In this document: positions 1 through 8,155 of the stretch, in pieces
Position numbering within the stretch: the first letter of the stretch is position 1
Layout of the letters: the number at the start of each line of letters is the position of its first letter
DNA from: Rubripirellula sp.
GTDB lineage: Bacteria; Planctomycetota; Planctomycetia; Pirellulales; Pirellulaceae
DNA length: 8,164 nt
Direction of reading: 5' to 3'
NCBI GenBank assembly: GCA_029287555.1
Contig: JARFQX010000476.1
Location: 1 to 8,164, forward strand
Made by a program: the position numbers and the translations under genes
Notes under the pieces: generated by a model
What the model was told of the DNA's origin: nothing
The model's input: the letters and a program-made list of their open reading frames with translations, nothing else
Databases searched by the model: none

Positions 1-870
1 GGGCCGGCTGAAGAAGCTGGTGTCAAGCCGGGCGAGAAGATTATCCGAGTTGAGTCGTCGTCGACCGAGCAAGTCGATCCGGATTACGTTGCGGATCTCC
101 TCCGTGGTCCGGAACACACCTACGTATCGCTCTCGGTTGAGGGGGTCGACGGTGTGCGACGAGACTTGACAATCCAGCGGAGAAGAGTTGAGGTCCCCTG
201 CGTCGAAAACGTGCATTTCGTCGATGTAGACAACCGAGTAGGCTACTTTCGTCTGACCAATTTCCAAAAGACTACCGTGCGAGACGTTGAACGAGCGCTG
301 TGGAAACTCCACCGTGAGGGGATGCAGTCACTCATCATTGACGTTCGGGGAAACCCCGGTGGCCTGCTTTCCGCGGCGGTAGAGGTTGCCGATCGCTTCC
401 TTGGAAACGGTCGAATCGTCACCACGCGGGGCCGCAACGTTCGCGAGAACTTCGACTACATGGCCCACCGGCCCAATACTTGGAACGTGCCGCTTGCGGT
501 GTTGATTGACCGTGACAGTGCGAGTGCCAGCGAGATCTTTGCGGGCGCAATCGCGGACAGCAATCGCGGCGTGATCGTGGGGGAAACAAGCTACGGCAAG
601 GGCAGCGTTCAAGGCATCTTTCGAATGCAGATTGCCAACTTTGGGCTTTGTCTGACCACTGCGAAGTTCTATTCGCCCAACGGGCGTGAGATCAGTCGTA
701 ACGGCGTGGTGCCCACCATCTCCGTCAATCCGACCTACATCGCGGCTCGCCCGAACGCGGAAGGAAAGATTACGCTGGACCAAGAAGATGCGGTGCTGCA
801 AAGCGCCATCGTCGGTCTGTCTGATCGCAACATGATCAGCCGTGATCACAGCGCCGCATACGCCAAGTAG
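1..870 (+). CDS. S41 family C-terminal processing peptidase (Prc/CtpA-like), 5' partial
   Basis: This is a serine endopeptidase of the tail-specific protease family, which normally acts in the periplasm and trims or degrades proteins from their C-termini. The reading frame is open from the first base, so the gene starts before the window; 289 residues are visible. Residues 1-67 are the back part of a PDZ domain, opening with GPAEEAGVKPGEKI, the typical PDZ carboxylate-loop region. The catalytic core follows, with YFRLTNF (82-88), DVRGNPGG (114-121) and SASASEIF. The nucleophile is expected to be Ser175, the middle Ser of SASAS, and the general base Lys200 in GKGSVQ. The 25-residue spacing matches that of E. 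coli Prc. The C-terminal LTTAKFYSPNGREI segment is also typical, and the gene ends normally in TAG. The signal peptide and any N-terminal domain cannot be seen. An inner GTG at 154 lies within the domain and is not a credible start. Family assignment is firm; the natural substrate is unknown. Confidence 0.93.
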   Translation, partial: GPAEEAGVKPGEKIIRVESSSTEQVDPDYVADLLRGPEHTYVSLSVEGVDGVRRDLTIQRRRVEVPCVENVHFVDVDNRVGYFRLTNFQKTTVRDVERALWKLHREGMQSLIIDVRGNPGGLLSAAVEVADRFLGNGRIVTTRGRNVRENFDYMAHRPNTWNVPLAVLIDRDSASASEIFAGAIADSNRGVIVGETSYGKGSVQGIFRMQIANFGLCLTTAKFYSPNGREISRNGVVPTISVNPTYIAARPNAEGKITLDQEDAVLQSAIVGLSDRNMISRDHSAAYAK

Positions 871-915
871 TCCGGCGGACATCAGAGATCATTCGCGGGG
901 TGCCCAATCATCCGT

Positions 916-940
916 CGGGCGCCGAACGAATCGGTGCCCG
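916..940. terminator. Possible bidirectional terminator hairpin between convergent genes
   Basis: A 10-bp inverted repeat, CGGGCGCCGA with TCGGTGCCCG, has one G-T wobble position and a 5-nt loop ACGAA. It lies 45 nt after the protease stop codon and 59 nt beyond the stop of the facing minus-strand gene. The location and GC-rich stem suit a terminator shared by two convergent genes. No run of T follows on either strand, so it is not a canonical intrinsic terminator. Nothing else stands out in the 871-999 gap. Confidence 0.4.
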
Positions 941-999
941 TTGAAAAACAGTCGATCTGAGCCCGATGCCCGGAGTTTCGAAACCGCCGCCGGACTTCG

Positions 1000-1389
1000 T
1001 TAGCGCGGGCGGCTGCGCCGCACTCGTGAAGTTGCTTGGCGCGTGCCCTCAGCGAGACTCATGGATCGCGGCGATAACCCGGCTGCAACGAGCATGCGGT
1101 TGATTCCCGTCATCAGCCGGTGCCAATGATCGACCGTCTCGGGTGTGCCGACGGAGACCGCGTCGGGCCGATTGAATCCGCGCTCGCTGATTCGAATCTC
1201 TGGATCAAGATGCACCAGGGCTTCAATCATCAGGTGATCACGCCGATCCAATTCGCTCAGCTCGGCATCGTCGTAGATCCAGAGGTGAGGCTGCAACGCC
1301 CGGTCGATCACAGCCATCGCCGCCTGATCTATGGAGTCGGTTGCTACGATGATTTCAATGGGACCGCATTGAATGTAAAACTTTGACAT
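1000..1389 (-). CDS. Conserved-looking hypothetical protein, 129 aa
   Basis: I do not recognise a named family. The 129-residue product begins with a strand-like segment, KFYIQCGPIEIIVAT, followed by a helix, SIDQAAMAVIDRALQ. A middle section has HLWIYDDAELSELDRRDH and the motif-like stretches EIRISERGFNRPDA and VGTPETVDHWHRLM. The C-terminus is a low-complexity basic tail rich in Arg and Ser (RVRRSRPR). There is no signal peptide or membrane segment, so it is probably cytoplasmic. The start is well supported: AAGGAGG lies 8 nt before the ATG. It lies 98 nt downstream of the large propeller gene on the same strand, so it could be co-transcribed or have its own promoter. Two acidic clusters and a His-x-Trp-His triplet are visible, but no known catalytic motif is evident. 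The coding call rests on the strong ribosome site, full-length frame and protein-like composition. Confidence 0.8.
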   Translation of the reverse strand: MSKFYIQCGPIEIIVATDSIDQAAMAVIDRALQPHLWIYDDAELSELDRRDHLMIEALVHLDPEIRISERGFNRPDAVSVGTPETVDHWHRLMTGINRMLVAAGLSPRSMSLAEGTRQATSRVRRSRPR

Positions 1390-1397
1390 GGGAATTG

Positions 1398-1404
1398 CCT
1401 CCTT
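1398..1404 (-). promoter_or_regulatory. Strong Shine-Dalgarno site AAGGAGG
   Basis: AAGGAGG on the minus strand ends 8 nt before the ATG at 1389. It is a perfect anti-16S match, much stronger than the sites before adk or the large propeller gene. It fixes the start of the 129-residue protein and suggests efficient translation. Confidence 0.8.
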
Positions 1405-1487
1405 GACCGCGATTCATCTTGGCCACCCGACCGATCGGGCGACAAAATGAGGATCGCAGATCCGCGGACAAGTCTGGTCAAAAGTGC

Positions 1488-4400
1488 CTATTCGACGTCG
1501 TAAGGCACGACTTCGACGTCAGGCCTCGACGTCTCCTCCGGCTTTCCGAAGGTGTAAGTCAGCTGCTGCGTCCCAAGTGTGACCATCAGCCGGGAAGACC
1601 GTCGATGGACGACAACCTGGGTCTCCAATTCGTTGTTGCCGGCCTCGATGGGGCGGCCGAGTGACTCATCGGCGAGCCGTCCGTCTCGGACATCGATGGC
1701 GAGCACGTCAAGCTTCTTACGGCGACTGGTCGTCGAATAGGTGAACGGGCTTCTGGAAAACAACAGCAGGGGAGTCTCGGCGGGTTGCGTCAAGGTGCAA
1801 CCCCACGGTTCCTCGAACGACTTTTCCCATCGCAGCGTTCCGTCGACCATCGAAATCGCGTGCACGCCATGGACCGTGGTGTGAAACCTGCCATCGGATG
1901 TCTGCACCTGAGGCGCGTCGGGCAACCCCACCCGCTCGATCTTCCGCTTGGGCAATAACAACATCGTCCCATCAAGCATCAACGTATTGAGGCCGACCAA
2001 ATCCTCATGAGCTCGAACAAATCCCTTGGCGATCTCCTTCCCTAAGACAACATCCCAGATCAGCGAGTTTCCACCATTATCGAGCAACGCGAGGTAGCGA
2101 CCGTCGACCACGCGACCATAGCTGGAAACATTTGATTCGCCTCGCGTGGTTCGATTCGCTCCCATCGCTTGATGCTGCAATAAGACTTCGCCATTGAAAG
2201 GGTCGGTCACCAGCAGATCGAATTGACCGGCCTTGTCGGTTTCGCGGTAGGACAGCACCGTCGAACCGATGTCCGTCCAAATCTCACCGCGACGCCACGG
2301 CTCGACACCGAGTTTGCGGCCATCGTGCACGTCAAAGAAGACGACCTCGTCGGTGGCCGGGGAGACAACCGCGACACGATCTCCGTCACACAAGATTCCT
2401 CCACTGAGCGGCGCGGCTGAGTTGCGCCACAAAGTTTCGGAGGTCAAGAGGTCGATCGCCGTTAAGTCGCCTCCTTGCAAAACAATCACTCGATCTCCCA
2501 CGACCGGACCGAGACGGAACTCGGGTATGACGTTCGACGTTACATTGCTGCCGACGTAGTATCGTACCAATTGGTCGTCAAAAGGAGTCGTGGTGCTGCG
2601 ACGACGGGCCACCGGTCCGCCGTCCCCGCTCAAACTTCGCTGCCACATCACGACATCGCTCGCCGACTTGGTGAGGACCTTGTGAAGGTCGATCGCGATC
2701 AGTCCGTCGGGCATGACCACGACCATGACGCCTCCGCAGATTTGTGCCTGCTTGTCGATCTCGCCCAAATTGACGTCGCTGGTAATTCGGTAAGTCGTAC
2801 CGTCCGGACCGCCCAGTGCGAAACTTTCGTTTGATTTGCTAATCAACCGCCAACCTCGGAACTCCTCTCCGGCCAGCCGATGGGTTTGAGCGACCCGCTG
2901 ATTAGTACGCATCGTCCGAATCATTCGCGGCGAGCGAGACTCCCACGTTCTTGAGACTTCATCCGGCCAATCGAAGGGCTGTGTCCTTTCCTCAGCTACG
3001 GCTCGAAGCGCCTCGATGCGCCCGCGTTGGGCGTCCGACTCGTCGCCGACTGCGTCGAGCGCTCGTAGGACTCGCAGGACATCTTTGGGCATCCCTCCAA
3101 GCGCGTAGGCGTCGGCGAGCATCCAGAGGCGATCCGCAGGCAAGTCGGCGAGTTCTGGATCGCTCGGGATCGTCGATCCAAGTGCCAGCCGCTCCAGTTC
3201 CATGAACGCCTGCTCCTGACGCATCCTTTCAGCCAATTCCTGACGCAACGGTTCGGAACCCGATAACGACCCGAAGTGGCGAAGCATCCTCTTGAGCAAT
3301 CCTGTGGATGCCTGAATTCGAGACCGGGATGCCTCCAGCAGCATCTCGTTGATCTGCTGCAGCTGATCGGAACTGGTTTCGGAGGCCAGCCGGGCCGACC
3401 GGGCGGCAAGCCAGCTATCGAGCGAACACTGCCGAGTGGAATCGTTGACCAGGATGGCCGCTGAGCTGTCGAGCAATGGTTCGGAGATCACCAGTTCCGA
3501 CAAGTCAAGCAAACGACGGGCTGCCTTCAACGGCTCGTCGTCTTGTATCGCCGCGCGCACTTGCAAACCCAACAACTCCACACGCTGGGAGGGCCGATCA
3601 ACCAACTGATCAAGCTCTTCGACCAATTCCCGATCCAAGTGTTCGCTTGCGCGAAGTTGTCCAAGCATCGCGGAAACACTGAGCATGCGAACTTCGTCAT
3701 TCTCCGGTTGCATCTGACGAGTGCGGGCCAACAACGACAAAGCTTCCTCACGTTCCCCTCGCTGAATCAACAGTTGGGACTTGCGGACCAATGCAACAAA
3801 ATCGTCCGGATCTTCCTCCAGCATCCGATTGACTCGAGGCTCGAGCGAGGCTTCGCCAAATGCGACGGCCAAGGATGTTGGACTCTGTGAGATCATTTCG
3901 CCGTCAACTGCCACCAAATTGCCGAGCGGATACCGCGTTTCGCGACGCTCGATCACCGAGCCATCTTCCAGCGAAACGCGGATGATCTCGTTGCCGGTGG
4001 TTGGCAAAAAGTACTCGTCTTGACCAAATGCTCCCAGCCCGGAAATCTGCTGTCCCGCCCCCAACATGTCGCGAGGCGTGGTCCAAAGCGAGTTCCCCGT
4101 GCGAAGATCAAACGCCCGCAACTGGTTACTTCCGGCTACGAAGAATCGACCATCGCGGATTCCGGCCAGATACCTCAAGTGAACGCGGTTCTTCTCGGGG
4201 AACAATCGCTTGCCGGTGACCAGATCAAACCCAAACAAACGGTCTGCTTCAACGGGCGTAACCAGGATCACTCCCTCGTCAACGACCGCCGCCCCGCTGA
4301 ACCAGCGCTGCATCAATTGACTTTTCTCGATCCTCCGTCCGCGACCGCGCGCCGAGATGCTCCGCATCATTTCCACGTTGCGATCAAAGCTGACACCCCA

Positions 4401-6092
4401 ACGGAGCATGCGGTCGGCAAGATCAATTGCAACGATCGCCGCAGCACCCGTCGGGCAAATCAAGATCCCCTCATGATACGTTGGCATGGCACCGCCAACT
4501 CGCCGGATCGGATCGTATTCAATCCCGGCTGCTTCAACGGCGACGAGTTGCTGTCGCCACAATTCAGCGCCCGTCATCGGATCGAGGCAACAGAGATTGA
4601 TATCCCCCGCGATCTCCGCCAGCACATAGAGCTTGCCTTCCACCGGCAGCGGCGGCCCAAGAAAAAAGGCGTCGGCCAGTGGCGAAGCCCCGCCGGATCC
4701 GGAACCGATTCGCCAGCGAAGCTTCCCCTCGGTTGCCAATTCGAGCGCGACCAAAGTGTTGCGTTTCGTGTCGGCCCGACGGGTGCCTCGAAACATCATG
4801 GTATTCAGTGCGGCCGTTTCCACCTCTTCGAGGTCATCGAGAATGTAGACTCGCTCGCCATCGCTGCTGATCTGGCCGTAAGGAACGTCATTCCATACTC
4901 GCTGGTTAAGCAGGTCGTCTGCGTCCGATTCCCCGGGGATCTCGTCGATCGACGTCTCATCATCTTCGAACATCTCGTATCCCGATTGCCAGGGATACGT
5001 CCACACGCGCTTGCCAGTCCGGTAGTCCACCCCCACCAGTCGCTCGGTCGTTCGCATCAACAACTGGTCGCCGACACGCAGCGGGATCCAACTCGGTGGG
5101 GGCAACTTCCCGCCAGTCGTCAAGTCGTCGGCCATCTTTCGCACCGCACGTTCCTGCAACGGGCTGGACGTCGTATCGAGCATCCAACGTTCGTTTGACA
5201 GCGGGAGCTGTCCGGCCGCGGACCCATTTCGATTCGTTCCAGCCCCGAGCAATGGATACTCCGACACACTCGCGGAAGAGTAATCGGCAAGTGTCCCGAA
5301 GTGTTGCTTTAACCACGATGCGAGCTCATTGGCGTTCGGCCAAGGGAGTGTCCTTCCGTTGACGACCAGGGACGCACCCGAGTCAGCCGTTGCGATCGCC
5401 GGTGCGGGACGCCCGGCCAGTTGACGCGCCGCGGCGTGGAGAAGCCGGACGCTCGCCCCCAAGTGATTGACCGCCCGAGTTGTATCGACAACGTCATCCA
5501 AAATCAGTGAAGCTGCGAGCGGGTGCCCGTCGAACATCTCGCGCTGGGCCAACAGGTAGGATGCTTCGTACCCGGCGAGTGTGTGAAAATACTTGCGACG
5601 GACTTCGCGCACCGATTCCCACTGTCGCGTCGCTGCCGCCTCCGTTAACTCACGGCGTGCCAGCGGACCGTAGCGAAGTTCGTAGGTTTCCAACGCGGCG
5701 GTCGGAAGACTTCCAATCATCTTGCGCGCGGTTCGAAGCAGGCTATTCGTAACGGGCGTGCCCGACCGTCGTGTATCGTCAACTTTGAGAAAAAAGTCTT
5801 GGCCGTAGTATTCTTCTTGATTCTTGCCGTCGAGCGACAGGAGGTCTCCCAAGCGCACCACCGCCTCGCTGTAACGTTCCTCGGCGATCGCACTTTCGGC
5901 GGCTCGGATTTGCTGTCCGATGTTGCGAGGCGCCTCCATGAACTGGCCGGCCTGAGCCCGTTGGACCTGACCAAGAATGCCCTGGCCGTCGGCCTCGCCG
6001 CCAGGCAAAGCCACCAGTGCCACGAGCAGAGCGACCAGGGATAGCTGGGCCCCAACTTTCTGGTAGCGAGGACCTTCCAAGCTTCGATACAC
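1488..6092 (-). CDS. Exported giant protein with two PQQ-type beta-propellers flanking a TPR-like helical domain
   Basis: The product has about 1,534 residues (numbered from GTG 6092). Residues 1-16 form a basic n-region, LSLVALLVALVAL (17-29) a hydrophobic core, and GEA or ADG near 32-36 a plausible signal-peptidase site. There is no lipobox Cys and no later membrane span, so a soluble periplasmic location is inferred. Residues 42-227 are helical repeats. Residues 339-747 form a first propeller, with PQQ motifs D-x-x-T-G-x-x-x-W at 356-364, 504-512 and 662-670. Residues 751-1042 are TPR-like, including a segment around SQLLIQRGEREEALSLLARTR. Residues 1077-1517 form a second propeller with a degenerate motif at 1214-1222. 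Such BamB-like propellers usually bind proteins or serve as scaffolds, and no enzyme motif is evident. An acidic loop (373-393) and an Arg-rich loop (578-587) interrupt propeller 1. Start choice: GTG 6092 has AAGGTG 6 nt upstream and gives a normal signal peptide. ATG 6191 is in frame (1,567 aa) but would leave 49 residues before the hydrophobic core. Function unknown. Confidence 0.88.
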   Translation of the reverse strand: MYRSLEGPRYQKVGAQLSLVALLVALVALPGGEADGQGILGQVQRAQAGQFMEAPRNIGQQIRAAESAIAEERYSEAVVRLGDLLSLDGKNQEEYYGQDFFLKVDDTRRSGTPVTNSLLRTARKMIGSLPTAALETYELRYGPLARRELTEAAATRQWESVREVRRKYFHTLAGYEASYLLAQREMFDGHPLAASLILDDVVDTTRAVNHLGASVRLLHAAARQLAGRPAPAIATADSGASLVVNGRTLPWPNANELASWLKQHFGTLADYSSASVSEYPLLGAGTNRNGSAAGQLPLSNERWMLDTTSSPLQERAVRKMADDLTTGGKLPPPSWIPLRVGDQLLMRTTERLVGVDYRTGKRVWTYPWQSGYEMFEDDETSIDEIPGESDADDLLNQRVWNDVPYGQISSDGERVYILDDLEEVETAALNTMMFRGTRRADTKRNTLVALELATEGKLRWRIGSGSGGASPLADAFFLGPPLPVEGKLYVLAEIAGDINLCCLDPMTGAELWRQQLVAVEAAGIEYDPIRRVGGAMPTYHEGILICPTGAAAIVAIDLADRMLRWGVSFDRNVEMMRSISARGRGRRIEKSQLMQRWFSGAAVVDEGVILVTPVEADRLFGFDLVTGKRLFPEKNRVHLRYLAGIRDGRFFVAGSNQLRAFDLRTGNSLWTTPRDMLGAGQQISGLGAFGQDEYFLPTTGNEIIRVSLEDGSVIERRETRYPLGNLVAVDGEMISQSPTSLAVAFGEASLEPRVNRMLEEDPDDFVALVRKSQLLIQRGEREEALSLLARTRQMQPENDEVRMLSVSAMLGQLRASEHLDRELVEELDQLVDRPSQRVELLGLQVRAAIQDDEPLKAARRLLDLSELVISEPLLDSSAAILVNDSTRQCSLDSWLAARSARLASETSSDQLQQINEMLLEASRSRIQASTGLLKRMLRHFGSLSGSEPLRQELAERMRQEQAFMELERLALGSTIPSDPELADLPADRLWMLADAYALGGMPKDVLRVLRALDAVGDESDAQRGRIEALRAVAEERTQPFDWPDEVSRTWESRSPRMIRTMRTNQRVAQTHRLAGEEFRGWRLISKSNESFALGGPDGTTYRITSDVNLGEIDKQAQICGGVMVVVMPDGLIAIDLHKVLTKSASDVVMWQRSLSGDGGPVARRRSTTTPFDDQLVRYYVGSNVTSNVIPEFRLGPVVGDRVIVLQGGDLTAIDLLTSETLWRNSAAPLSGGILCDGDRVAVVSPATDEVVFFDVHDGRKLGVEPWRRGEIWTDIGSTVLSYRETDKAGQFDLLVTDPFNGEVLLQHQAMGANRTTRGESNVSSYGRVVDGRYLALLDNGGNSLIWDVVLGKEIAKGFVRAHEDLVGLNTLMLDGTMLLLPKRKIERVGLPDAPQVQTSDGRFHTTVHGVHAISMVDGTLRWEKSFEEPWGCTLTQPAETPLLLFSRSPFTYSTTSRRKKLDVLAIDVRDGRLADESLGRPIEAGNNELETQVVVHRRSSRLMVTLGTQQLTYTFGKPEETSRPDVEVVPYDVE

Positions 6093-6098
6093 GTAAGT

Positions 6099-6104
6099 CA
6101 CCTT
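6099..6104 (-). promoter_or_regulatory. Candidate ribosome binding site AAGGTG deciding the propeller-protein start
   Basis: AAGGTG on the minus strand ends 6 nt before GTG 6092. It supports that codon over the upstream ATG at 6191, which has no clear Shine-Dalgarno match before it. The assignment is tentative because many planctomycete genes lack recognisable ribosome sites. Confidence 0.4.
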
Positions 6105-6218
6105 GGTGTTGAGATCTGGCAACCGTGCGACCCGGCCCAGAAAGACCCAGTCCGGCCACGCAATCATCGGGGGTAAAATGCGAATCTCCATCTACCGCTA
6201 TTGTAGGATCCCGGGACC

Positions 6219-6249
6219 AAAGGTGGCGACCCTCAAAAGGTGGCGACCC
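6219..6249. repeat. Tandem direct repeat, two copies of a 14-nt unit with 17-nt period
   Basis: AAAGGTGGCGACCC occurs at 6219-6232 and again, unchanged, at 6236-6249, separated by TCA. The pair lies between the end of adk and the start of the large propeller gene. I noticed no further copy in the window. A 17-nt period is not a whole number of helical turns but is in the range of tandem regulator or iteron sites. It could equally be part of a genome-wide intergenic repeat. Confidence 0.75.
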
Positions 6250-6296
6250 ACCGAACGGCCAAAGCGCGGTGCCTCTTGGGACGTTGCTTCTCGGAA

Positions 6297-6869
6297 TTAT
6301 GACGTCTCGCTTCCGCCCAGATGCGACAAGATCTCGCTGAAGACCTCGTCCGGGGACTGCATTCCGTTGATCACAACGAAATGGTCCTGATCACGGTAGT
6401 AGTCGAGCACGGGTGCCGTTTGGCGGTGAAAGACATCGAGCCGTTTGGCGATGACATCTTCGGTATCATCGACTCGTTGCTCAGTCTTCGCGCGACGCAG
6501 CAGGCGTTTGATCAACTCCTGGCGACCGACGTCGAGGTGCAAGACGAGGTCAAGCCGTTGCCCCCGGTCTGCCAAGTACTGATCCAGCATTTCCGCCTGA
6601 TTGACATTTCGGGGAAAGCCATCCAGCAGGCACCCGTTTGCACAATCTTCGTTCGATAGCCGCTTGGTCAAAATGGGCAGAACGACGTCGTCGGGGGCCA
6701 GACGCCCGGCATCGATGTAGCCGGCCACCAATCTACCCAGATCCGAATCGTCGCGAGTGTCACGAAGCAACTCTCCCGTTGAGAGATGCGGCACGCCAAG
6801 GTGTGCCGCCAGCCGCCTGCACTGAGTTCCCTTCCCCGCCCCGGGCGGTCCGATAAAGACGATCACCAT
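6297..6869 (-). CDS. adk: Adenylate kinase, short form
   Basis: This cytoplasmic enzyme converts ATP plus AMP to two ADP and keeps the adenine nucleotide pool balanced. All core motifs are present in the 190 residues: the P-loop GPPGAGKGT (7-15), the AMP-binding STGELLR (30-36), the family signature LLDGFPRNVNQAE (81-93, with Arg87), and the arginines of the RRAKTEQRVDD region (125-135) and at 143. The LID is the short type: there is no insertion of about 27 residues and no zinc-binding cysteine quartet, which explains the length against 214 in E. coli. The ATG at 6869 directly precedes the first beta strand (VIVFIG), so it is the natural start. A modest AGGTG lies 10 nt upstream. The gene follows secY on the same strand with a 125-nt gap, the usual spc-operon order. 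The C-terminus ends in GGSETS without an extension. Confidence 0.97.
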   Translation of the reverse strand: MVIVFIGPPGAGKGTQCRRLAAHLGVPHLSTGELLRDTRDDSDLGRLVAGYIDAGRLAPDDVVLPILTKRLSNEDCANGCLLDGFPRNVNQAEMLDQYLADRGQRLDLVLHLDVGRQELIKRLLRRAKTEQRVDDTEDVIAKRLDVFHRQTAPVLDYYRDQDHFVVINGMQSPDEVFSEILSHLGGSETS

Positions 6870-6963
6870 CGTTCGAATTCACCTGTGGGTCCGTCGTCCC
6901 GATGCGTCACTCGGTCCGACGCAACCGTCGGGTCCCTGAGCGTCCCCAAGGGTTGCTTCCCCG

Positions 6964-6991
6964 ACTCAAACGACCGGCGTGGGCCTGTCAA
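6964..6991 (-). promoter_or_regulatory. Weak candidate promoter for adk
   Basis: TTGACA, a full match to the housekeeping -35 consensus, lies at 6986-6991, starting 3 nt after the secY stop codon. A poor -10 candidate, TTGAGT (3 of 6 matches), follows after 16 nt. The gap to adk also contains a small inverted repeat on the minus strand (CCGAC, GGTTGC loop, GTCGG at 6916-6931). The unusually long secY-adk gap would allow adk its own promoter, but the -10 is weak. Confidence 0.2.
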
Positions 6992-6994
6992 TCC

Positions 6995-8121
<1,127 letters not shown>

Positions 8122-8155
8122 CTGTCTCTTATACACATCTCCGAGCCCACGAGAC
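8122..8155. other. Nextera (Tn5) sequencing adapter, not genomic
   Basis: The stretch begins with CTGTCTCTTATACACATCT, the reverse complement of the 19-bp Tn5 mosaic end used in Nextera libraries. It continues with CCGAGCCCACGAGAC, the rest of the Nextera read-2 adapter. All 34 bases match the known adapter, which cannot be a chance feature of secY. It interrupts a conserved reading frame. Confidence 0.97.

Noticed and set aside
328..882. Minus-strand open frame of 184 codons opposite the S41 protease
   Set aside because: The plus-strand protease has catalytic motifs throughout this stretch, and the antisense translation shows no recognisable domain.
1426..1439. Small inverted repeat CCCGA-CCGA-TCGGG between the propeller gene and the 129-residue protein
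   Set aside because: Only 5 bp with no T-run on either strand; stems like this are expected by chance at this GC content.
4020..5198. Long plus-strand open frame of 392 codons inside the propeller gene
   Set aside because: It is antisense to well-defined propeller and PQQ motifs. Its translation is rich in Arg, His, Pro and Ser without domain character, which is typical of a shadow frame in GC-rich coding DNA.
1488..6092. PQQ-dependent dehydrogenase
   Set aside because: Quinoprotein dehydrogenases are about 600 residues with a characteristic eight-blade domain and active-site Asp and disulphide features that I cannot find; the repeats here are the generic PQQ-like type found in scaffold proteins such as BamB.
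6200..6205. TACAAT on the minus strand as a -10 box for the propeller gene
   Set aside because: No -35-like hexamer lies 16-18 nt upstream, and it sits only 9 nt before the ATG at 6191. It remains possible only if the true start is the GTG at 6092, and the evidence is too thin to annotate.
6206..6218. GGATCCCGGGACC resembling a cloning polylinker (BamHI/SmaI)
   Set aside because: It does not match the common pUC polylinker order beyond the two overlapping sites, and the flanks are not vector sequence. It is more likely a native near-palindrome.
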